From Halorubrum ezzemoulense DSM 17463 (lineage in GTDB: Archaea; Halobacteriota; Halobacteria; Halobacteriales; Haloferacaceae): a stretch of DNA of 35,602 nt. Below, one piece after another: positions 15,435 through 22,695 of the stretch. The stretch spans positions 1 to 35,602 of the forward strand of contig NZ_NEDJ01000033.1 of NCBI RefSeq assembly GCF_002114285.1. The letters are read 5' to 3'. Numbering within the stretch: position 1 is the stretch's first letter; each line of letters opens with the position of its first letter. The position numbers were made by a program, and so were the translations under genes. The notes under the pieces are model-generated. The model worked only from the letters and a program-made list of their open reading frames with translations. It did not search any database and was not told where the DNA came from.

Positions 15435-15988
15435 GCGACCTCGCCATCGACTACGGCGACCACGAGCGCGTGTGCGAAGTCGTCGACCGGCTGATGTACT
15501 GCGCCGAACACGTCAGCGTCTCCTTCGACGGGTGGGAGGAACCGCACGTGAAGGGGCCGGGACTGTACTTCGCCGTCATCGGCGACAGCGACTACGGGGC
15601 GTACGCCGACCCGATGGGGGACAACCGCTGGCCCCGCGACACCGCCCCATCCGTCTTCGACGGGGGCGCGCTCGCGACGGCGGCGGAGTCGGTGAGCGTC
15701 GCGCAGGACGGCGGCGTCGTCGTCGCGGTCGACGGCGAGATCGAGGCCCAGATGGTCCGCTTCCGCGACCTGGGCACCCGCGACGAGGAGACCGATCTCG
15801 TCGACGACGTGAGCTACGAGCCGTGGATGGGGTCGCGGCACATGAGCGCCATCGAGACCTCGGTCCGCCCGGAGGTCGTGGCGACGGTGACGCTGAGCGA
15901 GGAGACCGGCCGCGTCAGCGTCTTCCGCGACGGCGAGGCGAACAGCATGCGGCGCGAGGAGATCGGCGGCCGCTGGCGCGGTGAGTAG
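15431..15988 (+). CDS. dacZ: Diadenylate cyclase DacZ
   Basis: This 185-residue protein has VKGPGLYFAVIGDSDYG at about 40-56. Its DAC-type core starts at DGGVVVAVDGEIEAQMVRF (93-111), and GSRHMSAIETS and VTLSEETGRVSVFRDGE (about 134-169) follow. These align with the bacterial DAC motifs DGA, GTRHRAA and SEETG, but with DGG (93-95) and RHM (136-138). I believe these are usual in haloarchaeal DacZ. The enzyme would condense two ATP into the second messenger c-di-AMP, which in Haloferax volcanii is essential and tightly controlled. The ATG at 15431 is preceded at 10 nt by GGGAGG and overlaps a possible leader ORF. No phosphodiesterase or mechanosensitive channel gene is adjacent. Confidence 0.8.
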   Translation: MSDLAIDYGDHERVCEVVDRLMYCAEHVSVSFDGWEEPHVKGPGLYFAVIGDSDYGAYADPMGDNRWPRDTAPSVFDGGALATAAESVSVAQDGGVVVAVDGEIEAQMVRFRDLGTRDEETDLVDDVSYEPWMGSRHMSAIETSVRPEVVATVTLSEETGRVSVFRDGEANSMRREEIGGRWRGE

Positions 15989-16083
15989 CGCGCTTCGCGC
16001 CCGGCAGTTAGCACGGGCGCGGCGCTCCCGGAGTCCGGCCCCGAGGCCCCACGGTTAAGCCTCGGCCGGGCGAACGACGACGC

Positions 16084-16509
16084 ATGTACGACGAGATACT
16101 GGTTCCGACCGACGGGAGCGAGGCGGTCGACCGCGCGCTCGAACACGCGGTCCGGCTCGCGACGGACCACGACGCGACGCTCCACGCGCTGTACGTCGTC
16201 GACCGGCGGATCGCGGCCGCCAACTCGGGCGACCTCCACGACGAGGTCGTCGAGGACCTCGAATCGCAGGGCGAGGCCGCCGTCGCGGCGGTCGCCGACG
16301 CGGCCGCCGAGGCCGGGCTGGACGCCGAGACGCACGTCGCGCACGGGACGCCCGACACGGAGATCGTCGGGTACGCCGACGAGGCCGGCATCGACGTGAT
16401 CGTGATGAGCCCGGAGGGGAAGTCGCCGCGCGAGCGGATTCGGTCGCTCGGGAGCGTCTCAGACCGCGTCGCCGACGACGCGTCGGTTCCGGTGTTCCTC
16501 ATCAAGTGA
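16084..16509 (+). CDS. Universal stress protein (UspA family)
   Basis: This 141-residue single Usp domain starts MYDEILVPTDGSEAVDRALEHA and ends SVPVFLIK. The nucleotide-binding segment reads SPEGKSPRERIRSLGSVSDRV. The first Gly of G-2X-G is Ser and the spacing to GS is one residue longer than the 9X consensus, so ATP binding is uncertain. The TATA-like GGTTAAGCC at about 16051-16059 precedes the ATG at 16084 by about 29 nt. It is a single gene between dacZ and the MBL hydrolase. The placement next to a c-di-AMP synthase is suggestive of stress physiology but proves no link. Confidence 0.9.
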   Translation: MYDEILVPTDGSEAVDRALEHAVRLATDHDATLHALYVVDRRIAAANSGDLHDEVVEDLESQGEAAVAAVADAAAEAGLDAETHVAHGTPDTEIVGYADEAGIDVIVMSPEGKSPRERIRSLGSVSDRVADDASVPVFLIK

Positions 16510-16606
16510 CCCGCCCCTCGGAGCGAGTCCGATCGGACCGGAGCCGACCACGGTCGACCGCCGCGCGGCCGAGCCAATTAGGTGGGTGGGGCCGCGACCC
16601 GTCGGC

Positions 16607-17374
16607 ATGGAACTCACCGTGCTCGGGTCCGGCAGCGCGATGCCGGTCCCGGACCGCGCGCAGGCCGGCTACCTCCTCGACGACGGCGACCGATCGCTGC
16701 TCGTCGACTGCGGCAGCGGCGTCCTCCAGCGGCTCGCGGGGACCGACACGGGCTACGAAGGCGTCTCGACGGTCCTCCTGACCCACCACCACCTCGACCA
16801 CGTCGCGGCGCTGTTGCCGCTCCTGAAGGCCCGCTGGCTCGCCGGCGAGGAACACCTCGAAGTCGTCGGGCCCGCGGGCACGAAGTCGCTCGTCGACGGC
16901 CTGCTCGGCGTTCACGACTACCTCGACGGCCGGATCGACCTCGCCGTCCGCGAGGTGTCGAGCGCGCGCCCGTTCGCCGCCGGCGGGTTCGACGTGACGG
17001 CCCGGGAGACGCGCCACTCGATGGACGGGTTCGCCTACCGCTTCTCGCCGCCGAGTTCGGACGCCGCGGCCGCTGACGGCCCGCTCGCGCTCTCCGGAGA
17101 CACCGAGGCGTTCGCGGGCATGGCGCGGTTCGCGGACGGCGCCGACTGCCTCGTCCACGACTGCTCGTTCCCAGATGACGTCGACGTGTCGAATCACCCG
17201 ACGCCGACGAGCCTCGGCGAGTCGCTGGCGGACGTCGAGGTCGGGACGCTCCTGCTCTCGCACCTCTACCCGCACACCGGCGGCCGCGAGCGCGAGATGA
17301 CGGAAAGCGTCCGCGAGGCGGGGTTCGACGGCGAGGTACGGGCCGCCGCCGACGGACTGCGCGTGTCGCTGTGA
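16607..17374 (+). CDS. MBL-fold metallo-hydrolase (RNase Z-like group)
   Basis: This 255-residue metallo-beta-lactamase fold shows [24 protein letters not shown] at the N-terminus and the [13 protein letters not shown] strand. The metal site is [12 protein letters not shown] (HxHxDH), with LALSGDTEA (metal Asp) and LLSHLYPH (late His). The overall order resembles RNase Z and the arylsulfatase-like tRNase Z relatives, without the long exosite arm of true RNase Z. It is probably a phosphodiesterase or hydrolase of unknown substrate. The ATG at 16607 fits the conserved first strand, and a TATA-like CCAATTAGG (about 16574-16582) lies about 29 nt upstream. Confidence 0.88.
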   Translation: MELTVLGSGSAMPVPDRAQAGYLLDDGDRSLLVDCGSGVLQRLAGTDTGYEGVSTVLLTHHHLDHVAALLPLLKARWLAGEEHLEVVGPAGTKSLVDGLLGVHDYLDGRIDLAVREVSSARPFAAGGFDVTARETRHSMDGFAYRFSPPSSDAAAADGPLALSGDTEAFAGMARFADGADCLVHDCSFPDDVDVSNHPTPTSLGESLADVEVGTLLLSHLYPHTGGREREMTESVREAGFDGEVRAAADGLRVSL

Positions 17375-17396
17375 CCGCCGCGCGGACTCGGACCGC

Positions 17397-17462
17397 AACC
17401 GTCGGTCGGCCGCTCACCGGTCTCGACGTAACCGTCGGTCGGCCGCACGTCGGCTTGGACGT
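17397..17462. repeat. 33-bp tandem direct repeat (two copies) upstream of moaA
   Basis: Two 33-bp units (17397-17429 and 17430-17462) begin with AACCGTCGGTCGGCCGC and end in GACGT. They differ only in a few central bases, and a third partial start (AACC) follows. They lie in the 158-bp gap before moaA, upstream of its TATA box. This is a recent slippage duplication or a tandem binding site. Confidence 0.75.
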
Positions 17463-17499
17463 AACCAGCAAACGTTACCTATCCGCACGAACGACCCGG

Positions 17500-17507
17500 A
17501 TATTTAA
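17500..17507 (+). promoter_or_regulatory. TATA box of moaA
   Basis: ATATTTAA is a strong archaeal TATA box centred about 29 nt before the ATG at 17533, giving a leaderless or near-leaderless transcript. The tandem 33-bp repeat ends about 38 bp upstream of it, where activators typically bind. Confidence 0.6.
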
Positions 17508-17532
17508 GCGCGCGTGGTCGTTCCTGTCTTCC

Positions 17533-18537
17533 ATGGCCGGCCCACTCGCGGACGACTTCGGACGGGAGGTGACGGGGGTGCGGATCTCGCTTACCGACCG
17601 GTGTAACTTCGACTGCGTCTACTGTCACAACGAGGGGTTAGGCGATACGCGCGGGCCGATGGAGCCGAGCGACGCGGAGATGAGCGCCGACGACGTGGTC
17701 CGGTTCCTCGAGGTCGTCGAGGGATACGGCGTCGACGCTGTGAAGTTCACCGGCGGCGAGCCGATGCTCCGGCAGGACCTGGAGGAGATCATCGAGCGCA
17801 CGCCAGATTCGATGGAGGTGTCGATGACGACGAACGGCACGTTCCTCCCCGGGCGCGCCGCGGACCTGAAGGCCGCCGGCCTCGACCGCGTCAACGTCTC
17901 GCAGGACGCGCTCGACCCGGACGACTTCGCCGAGGTGACGAAGTCCGGCGCCTACGAGCAGGTCCTCGAAGGCGTGAAGGCGGCGGTCGAGGCCGGGCTC
18001 GACCCCGTGAAGCTCAACATGGTCGTGTTCACGCACACCGCGGGCTACGTCGAGGAGATGGTCGAGCACGTCGCCGACAACGAGGGGCTCCAGCTCCAGC
18101 TCATCCAGTACATGCCGGAGCTGACCGGCAAGCCGGAGTGGAACGTCGACATCGGGCGCGTCCACGACTGGCTCGCCGAGAAGGCGGACCGCGTCGAACA
18201 CCGCGAGATGCACGACCGGAAGCGCTACTTCGTCGGCGAGGCGAGCGACGACGAGACGGGCGGCATGGTCGAGATCGTCGACCCCGTCGAGAACGAGGAC
18301 TTTTGCGCCAACTGCGGCCGCGTCCGCGTCACCCACGAGGGGTACCTGAAGGGGTGTCTCAACCGCAACGACGACCTCCGGTCGATGGGCGAGATGACCC
18401 GCGAAGAGATCGCGGACACCTTCGAGGAGGTGGTGGCCAATCGGGTTCCTTACTACGGCGAGTACCTCGTCGAGGGCGACGACGGCGAGTACGAACTCAA
18501 CGAGAAGTACCTCGGGACGCCGCCCGCCGCGGACTGA
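17533..18537 (+). CDS. moaA: GTP 3',8-cyclase MoaA (molybdenum cofactor)
   Basis: This 334-residue radical SAM enzyme has the N-terminal cluster motif [10 protein letters not shown] (Cys24, Cys28, Cys31). TGGEPMLR binds SAM (about 73-80), and MTTNGTFL follows. The C-terminal cluster region is [21 protein letters not shown] (Cys258, Cys261, Cys275), which binds the second Fe4S4 that contacts GTP. It converts GTP to 3',8-cyclo-GTP, the first step of molybdopterin synthesis. The usual C-terminal Gly-Gly is not evident (it ends LGTPPAAD). The ATG at 17533 directly precedes the family's start region, and a longer in-frame extension to 17371 runs through repeat and promoter DNA. No other moa gene is adjacent. 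Confidence 0.93.
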   Translation: MAGPLADDFGREVTGVRISLTDRCNFDCVYCHNEGLGDTRGPMEPSDAEMSADDVVRFLEVVEGYGVDAVKFTGGEPMLRQDLEEIIERTPDSMEVSMTTNGTFLPGRAADLKAAGLDRVNVSQDALDPDDFAEVTKSGAYEQVLEGVKAAVEAGLDPVKLNMVVFTHTAGYVEEMVEHVADNEGLQLQLIQYMPELTGKPEWNVDIGRVHDWLAEKADRVEHREMHDRKRYFVGEASDDETGGMVEIVDPVENEDFCANCGRVRVTHEGYLKGCLNRNDDLRSMGEMTREEIADTFEEVVANRVPYYGEYLVEGDDGEYELNEKYLGTPPAAD

Positions 18538-18555
18538 GGCACGGGCCGATGGGCG

Positions 18556-18607
18556 CGGAGCGCGCCGCGATCGCCGACGGTCGGAGCGCGCCGCGATCGC
18601 CGACGGT
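18556..18607. repeat. 26-bp perfect tandem repeat between convergent genes
   Basis: Two identical 26-bp units (18556-18581 and 18582-18607) begin CGGAGCGCGCCGCGATCGCC and end GACGGT, and a third unit starts with CGG. They lie in the 88-bp gap between the moaA stop and the end of the S9 peptidase gene. Each unit is rich in short palindromes (GCGCGC, CGATCG), so the transcript ends may fold. Confidence 0.8.
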
Positions 18608-18625
18608 CGGCGCGCCGGTCGGGGC

Positions 18626-20539
18626 CTACTCCGGCGGCTCGTACGGCCGACTGCTCCCATCGTCCGGGAGCCGACGCAGGTACTTCGCGAACAGGTCCGC
18701 CACACGGGTGTACGCGTCGAGGACGTGATCCAGTTCGCCGAACCCGTGCGGCTCGCCCTCGTACCGGCGGAGCTCGTGGCGGGCGTCGTGTTTCTCCAGC
18801 TCGGCGACGAGCTGCCCCGACTGGCTGATCGGGACGCGGGCGTCCTCCTCGCCGTGGAGCACCATGAGCGGGTCGTCGATGTCGGGGACGGCCCGGATCG
18901 GGCTCGCGTCGCGGTAGGCGTCGAGGTCGGCGACGAAGTCGCCCAGCTCGCGCTTGAGTAGTTGCCACCCCACGTCGTCGGTGTCGTCGACGAACGACTC
19001 GTAGTCGTACACGCCGTAGAAGGCGGCGCCGGCGCGGAACCGGTCGCTGTTGCCGAGCGCGTTCACGGTCATCAGCCCACCGCCGGAGCCGCCGAATATC
19101 CCGACGCGGTCGCCGTCGACGGCGTCGTAGCGCGCCGCCGTCGCGTCCGCGGCGCGGATCACGTCGTCGAGGTCGCCGCCGCCCCAGTCGCCGTCGTTCG
19201 CCATGCGGAACGCCCGACCGAACCCGTCGGAGCCGCGGTAGTTGGGGCGGACGACCGCGTAGCCGAGCGCCGCGAAGTACGCCGCCCGGTGGTCGAAACC
19301 GAAGCCGTCGAAGGCGGTCGGACCGCCGTGCGGCTTCACGAGGAGCGGGACGGAGTCCGGCTCGGCGGCCGACGCGGGCGGGTGGACCACCGCGTTGACC
19401 CCGGTCCCGTCGGAGTCGTAGGTGAACGCCTCCGGGGCCGGAAGCCGGTCCGACAGCCCCGCCGTCGCCGTCGGCGTGCGTCGCTCGCCGGTCGCCGCGT
19501 CGACCGCGGTCGGCGGCTCGGTCGGCGTCTCCCGGACCGACAGCACGCGGTCGCCGTCCCACCGCGGTGCGCCGTGGATCGCGTCGCCGGTCGCGGGGGC
19601 GGTCGCGTCGGCGGCCGCGTCGGGGTCGGCGCCCGTCCCGGGGCCGGCGTCCGCGAGCGCGCCGTCGACGTCGACCGCGTGGACGTGCGTTCGGCCGCCC
19701 GCGGTGGCGGTCACGGCGAGCCTGTCGCCCGCGTCGTTCCACTCGGGCGCGGCGATCTCGGTCTCCGGGACGCCGTAGATCGGCGTCGGCGAGTCGCTCC
19801 CGTCGGCCGCGGGTTCGTCGCCGCCGACGCCGTACACCGCGTCGTATCCGCTGCCGTCGTGGACGAACGCGACCGCCTCGTCGTCGCCGGGTCGCGGGCG
19901 CGGACAGGCCGCCCGGACGCCCGGTTCGGCGAACAGTTCGGTGACGGCCCCGCTGCCGTCGCCACCGAACGGGACGCGGACGAGCGCGGCCTCGTAGTCG
20001 AACAGGTCGGCGTGTGCCGAGCGCGTCGCGACGACGCTGTCGCCCTGCCAGTGCGGGTCGGCGTAGAGGTACTCGCCGGTCGCGATCGCCTCGATCCGGT
20101 CGCCGTCGGGGGAGACGACCGCGAGGCTCGCCCGCGAGAAGGCGTCGGTGACGATCGCGATCCCGGGCTCGCCCCACGCGAGGCCGGAGATGCCGCCCTC
20201 CAAGTCGGTCAGCACCTCGACCGCGCCGGTGTCGGCGTCGACGGTCGCCAGCTCGGCGTCGCCGGTGACGAAGGCGATCCGGTCGCCGTCGGGGCTCCAG
20301 TCGAGCCACCGCGCGTCGGTGCGCCCGTAGCGCATGGCCGACGCCCCCCGGCTCGTGAGCCGGCGGTCCTCGCCGTCGGTCGCCAGCCAGACGTCGGTGG
20401 TCAGCTCGCGGTTCTTCGCGTACGCGATCCGCCCGTCGGGTCCAACCGTGGCTTGGACAACGCGGTCTGCGACGGCCATGTCGGCGAGCAGCCCGTCGTA
20501 GTCGGTGTCTCTGAGGTCTCGTCGGTACACGCGTGTCAC
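18626..20539 (-). CDS. S9 family peptidase (prolyl oligopeptidase/acylaminoacyl-peptidase type)
   Basis: This 637-residue protein has an N-terminal beta-propeller of WD/TolB-like repeats (about 40-370; repeated WSPDGDRIAF-type strands such as PRWDGDRVLSV). The C-terminal alpha/beta hydrolase domain carries the oxyanion-region HGGPTAFDGF, the nucleophile elbow GIFGGSGGGLM (Ser485), HGEEDARVP (Asp566) and GEPHGFG (His598). The triad is therefore complete. It would cleave short peptides, removing acyl-amino acids or cutting after Pro, in the cytoplasm (no signal peptide). A low-complexity acidic insertion interrupts the propeller at about 295-325. The start is the GTG at 20539. It converges with moaA. 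Confidence 0.92.
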   Translation of the reverse strand: MTRVYRRDLRDTDYDGLLADMAVADRVVQATVGPDGRIAYAKNRELTTDVWLATDGEDRRLTSRGASAMRYGRTDARWLDWSPDGDRIAFVTGDAELATVDADTGAVEVLTDLEGGISGLAWGEPGIAIVTDAFSRASLAVVSPDGDRIEAIATGEYLYADPHWQGDSVVATRSAHADLFDYEAALVRVPFGGDGSGAVTELFAEPGVRAACPRPRPGDDEAVAFVHDGSGYDAVYGVGGDEPAADGSDSPTPIYGVPETEIAAPEWNDAGDRLAVTATAGGRTHVHAVDVDGALADAGPGTGADPDAAADATAPATGDAIHGAPRWDGDRVLSVRETPTEPPTAVDAATGERRTPTATAGLSDRLPAPEAFTYDSDGTGVNAVVHPPASAAEPDSVPLLVKPHGGPTAFDGFGFDHRAAYFAALGYAVVRPNYRGSDGFGRAFRMANDGDWGGGDLDDVIRAADATAARYDAVDGDRVGIFGGSGGGLMTVNALGNSDRFRAGAAFYGVYDYESFVDDTDDVGWQLLKRELGDFVADLDAYRDASPIRAVPDIDDPLMVLHGEEDARVPISQSGQLVAELEKHDARHELRRYEGEPHGFGELDHVLDAYTRVADLFAKYLRRLPDDGSSRPYEPPE

Positions 20540-20868
20540 TGCGGTGAGCGAGCACTTGGGCGTATGGCTCCCGGGAGGGGTAGCTCACGAGACGTTGGAC
20601 TCGTTATCACGGCGCAATTGAACCCTCTCCCGCTGAGAGTCCGCTGAGCGCGTGCCGAACGCAGAACGCAAGCGTTGTACTCTCCCGTGTTCTGCGGGGC
20701 GATCTGCCGTGTGAATCTGGACGGAGACCGTCTCGGCGCTTAATTCGCGCAGTGAGAAGCGGGTATCGGGCGTCCACTCGTGCGTCTCGTGCCAGTCTCC
20801 CGATTATTCCTGATACTGCGGCACACGGGTGAATAAAAGATATATGACGCCCTTCGTAGATCCCAGTC
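20540..20868. other. 329-bp intergenic region with divergent promoters
   Basis: No credible gene. The sequence is markedly less GC-rich than the flanking S9 gene. The left end should hold the promoter of the leftward S9 gene, and the right end the TATA box of the S66 gene (20838-20846). A short leftward open frame covering 20607-20885 has no family features and would overlap the S66 start, so I do not call it. Confidence 0.5.
20838..20846 (+). promoter_or_regulatory. TATA box of the S66 peptidase gene
   Basis: AGATATATG, within a longer AT-rich run beginning GAATAAAAG, is centred about 27 nt before the GTG at 20869. It is one of the strongest promoter elements in the window. Confidence 0.6.
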
Positions 20869-21921
20869 GTGTCTGAGTTCCTCACTCCGCCCCCTGTCGA
20901 ACCCGGCGATCGGGTCGCGGTCGTCGCGCCGGCGTCGAACGCACCCGAGTCTGCGCGGTTCGTCTACGAACTCGGTCTCGAGCGAATGCGCGACGTTTTC
21001 GACCTCGATCCGGTGGAGTATCCGACCGCGACCGCCGACCCGGAGTGGCTTGCGGACAATCCGGAGGCACGCGCCGAGGAGGTTATGAACGCATTCCGCG
21101 ACCCGGACGTCTCAGCCGTGATCGCAAACATCGGAGGCCACGACCAGATCACGATCCTCCCGTATCTCGACGGAGATGTACTCCGTGAACACCCGACCCG
21201 GTTCTACGGGTACTCAGACAACACGAACCTGGCCCTGTTCCTCTGGAACCAGGGGATCGTCTCGTACTACGGCGGATCGACGCTGCTCGAATACGCGATG
21301 GACGGAGAGATGTTCGATTACACGGAGGAGTACCTGCGGCGTGCGCTCTTCGAGGACTCGATCGGCGACTGGACCGAAGCAGAGGTGTTCACTGACGAGG
21401 CCGGGGACTGGGAAGATCCGGAGTCGGTCGAGACTACTCGCGAGATCGAACAATCCGACGGCCGGATCTGGCGCGGCGGTGAAGAGGCGGTCTCGGGTCG
21501 GATCTGGGGCGGTTGCTACGCAGTCCTCGTCGAACAGTTCCTCGCCGATCGGTACCTGCCCGACCCCGACGCGCTGACCGGTACTGTCCTCGCGCTAGAG
21601 ACGAGCGAATTGGTCCCTGACCCGGCCGTCGTCGGTGCGAACCTTCGCGCACTCGGCGAGCGCGGCCTTCTCGAACGATTCGACGGTGTGCTTGTCGGAC
21701 GCCCCGCCGCCCGCTCACACATCGAAGAGAATCCGCGAGAGTGGCGGGCGGAGTATCGGGAGCGCCAGCGCGAGGCGATTAGTGACGCGTTCGAGACGTA
21801 CAATCCGAACGCTCCCGTTGTCTTCAATTGCGAGTTCGGACACACGTACCCGACGTGTCCCATCCCGATCGGCGGTGAGGTCGAAATCGACCCCTCGACC
21901 GCATCCATTCGCCTTCTTTGA
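20869..21921 (+). CDS. S66 family peptidase (LD-carboxypeptidase/MccF-like)
   Basis: This 350-residue protein has the S66 fold markers: PGDRVAVVAPAS at the N-terminus, IANIGGHDQITILPYLD, nucleophile Ser116 in FYGYSDNTNL, the Glu of VLALETSE and the His of FNCEFGHTYPTCPIPIG. The Ser-Glu-His set is complete. LdcA trims murein tetrapeptides, and MccF-type relatives detoxify microcin C by cutting acyl-aminoacyl nucleotides. Haloarchaea have no murein, so an MccF-like or other amide-hydrolase role is more likely. Third codon positions are visibly less GC-rich than in neighbours, a hint of transfer. The start is the GTG at 20869 after a strong TATA box. Confidence 0.9.
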   Translation: MSEFLTPPPVEPGDRVAVVAPASNAPESARFVYELGLERMRDVFDLDPVEYPTATADPEWLADNPEARAEEVMNAFRDPDVSAVIANIGGHDQITILPYLDGDVLREHPTRFYGYSDNTNLALFLWNQGIVSYYGGSTLLEYAMDGEMFDYTEEYLRRALFEDSIGDWTEAEVFTDEAGDWEDPESVETTREIEQSDGRIWRGGEEAVSGRIWGGCYAVLVEQFLADRYLPDPDALTGTVLALETSELVPDPAVVGANLRALGERGLLERFDGVLVGRPAARSHIEENPREWRAEYRERQREAISDAFETYNPNAPVVFNCEFGHTYPTCPIPIGGEVEIDPSTASIRLL

Positions 21922-22512
21922 GTTCACGGCGGGCTAGAATCCGGTGCCAGATAGATTCTCTGTGTCCAGACGGAATGAGACCGGGATTCACGCGCAAGGT
22001 GTGCCGGCCACCGCTGACCGGGGGTGGTGTACAGGCGCAGGTCATTCTGAGGCCGCAGCTACCTGTTCCACCAACAGTCTTCGACGACGAGGGATCGATC
22101 GAGGACGCCGAGGTCCGTGATTCCGCTTTGGCGAGGTTGCGGGCGATGCCGTCCGGGTCGTGGCGGGGGCGAGCGTGCCCGATACTGCTCCGTATCGGTG
22201 GTTCGAGAGACGTCGTGTCGACACCGCCGGGCTCGGTATCGTTTCCGTCGCGGTCGACGGTCGATTTCGGATCCTGCCGGACGAGGGTCCCGCCGAGCCG
22301 GTTCCGGTCGACGGTCCACGGAGAACCGCACACGGGTAGGCGATCTCGGCGCCGCGTCCAGTGAAAGTCGGATGCGTGCGAGGGACCCGTTAATCTGCTG
22401 AACGGGACCCGAACCGCAGTGTCTCGGACGATTTAACGATCCGATCGCAGAGAATCGATCGACCCCAAATTCGGGTGTTTGACAGACGACCCGAGAACCG
22501 ACGGGTTCGAAG
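21922..22512. other. 591-bp gap with no intact gene, next to tRNA-Arg
   Basis: It holds no intact recognisable gene. The middle (about 22045-22339) looks like a broken coding sequence. Near 22382-22411 there is a short compound repeat: GGGACCCG occurs twice (22382-22389 and 22404-22411), and CCCGTT pairs with AACGGG across nine bases (22386-22406). The stretch nearest the tRNA (about 22430-22500) is relatively AT-rich. Together with the S66 gene this region differs in composition from its surroundings. Confidence 0.5.
22045..22339 (+). pseudogene. Possible frameshifted coding remnant, unknown family
   Basis: Two reading frames on the plus strand each look coding for part of the way. One frame gives PPTVFDDEGSIEDAEVRDSA (about 22062-22126). 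After a switch near 22130 another frame gives VAGDAVRVVAGASVPDTAPY, continuing to WFERRRVDTAGLGIVSVAVD and a TAG at 22337-22339. Both halves have haloarchaeal amino-acid composition and neither has a proper start-to-stop gene. The simplest reading is the tail of a gene with a frameshift. I do not recognise the family. Confidence 0.3.
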
Positions 22513-22587
22513 CGAGCACGGTGGGATTCGAACCCACGGCCATCGGATTAGAAGTCCGACGCTCTATCCTAGCTGAGCTACGTGCCC
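22513..22587 (-). tRNA. tRNA-Arg (anticodon UCU)
   Basis: On the minus strand the cloverleaf is complete. The acceptor stem GGGCACG pairs with CGTGCTC (one G-U). The D arm is GCTC/GAGC. The anticodon stem TCGGA/TCCGA encloses the loop CTTCTAA, anticodon TCT. The T arm is GTGGG-TTCGAAT-CCCAC. The discriminator is G at 22513, CCA is not encoded and there is no intron. It reads AGA (and possibly AGG) codons, which are rare in such a GC-rich genome. A T-rich run at about 22610-22615 (minus strand TTTTTTAG) lies at the expected promoter distance. Confidence 0.95.
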
Positions 22588-22695
22588 TCACTCGACTCTG
22601 ATCCGCCGCGTCTAAAAAACGCCCGCGGTTCGCGGCGGGCCGCTCAGCACCGGCCAACAGCAGACCTAAGTCCGCGAGCGGAGTAGCGACCGGTA

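Noticed and set aside
18962-20647. A 561-codon plus-strand open frame opposite the S9 peptidase
   Set aside because: It is a shadow of the peptidase, whose complete Ser-Asp-His triad lies on the minus strand.
20607-20885. A 92-codon minus-strand frame between the S9 and S66 genes
   Set aside because: It has no recognisable features, covers the S66 promoter and overlaps its start.
22514-22587. tRNA-Arg as an active integration site with a duplicated 3' end
   Set aside because: I looked for a second copy of the tRNA 3' half within the window and did not find one, so no att pair is claimed.
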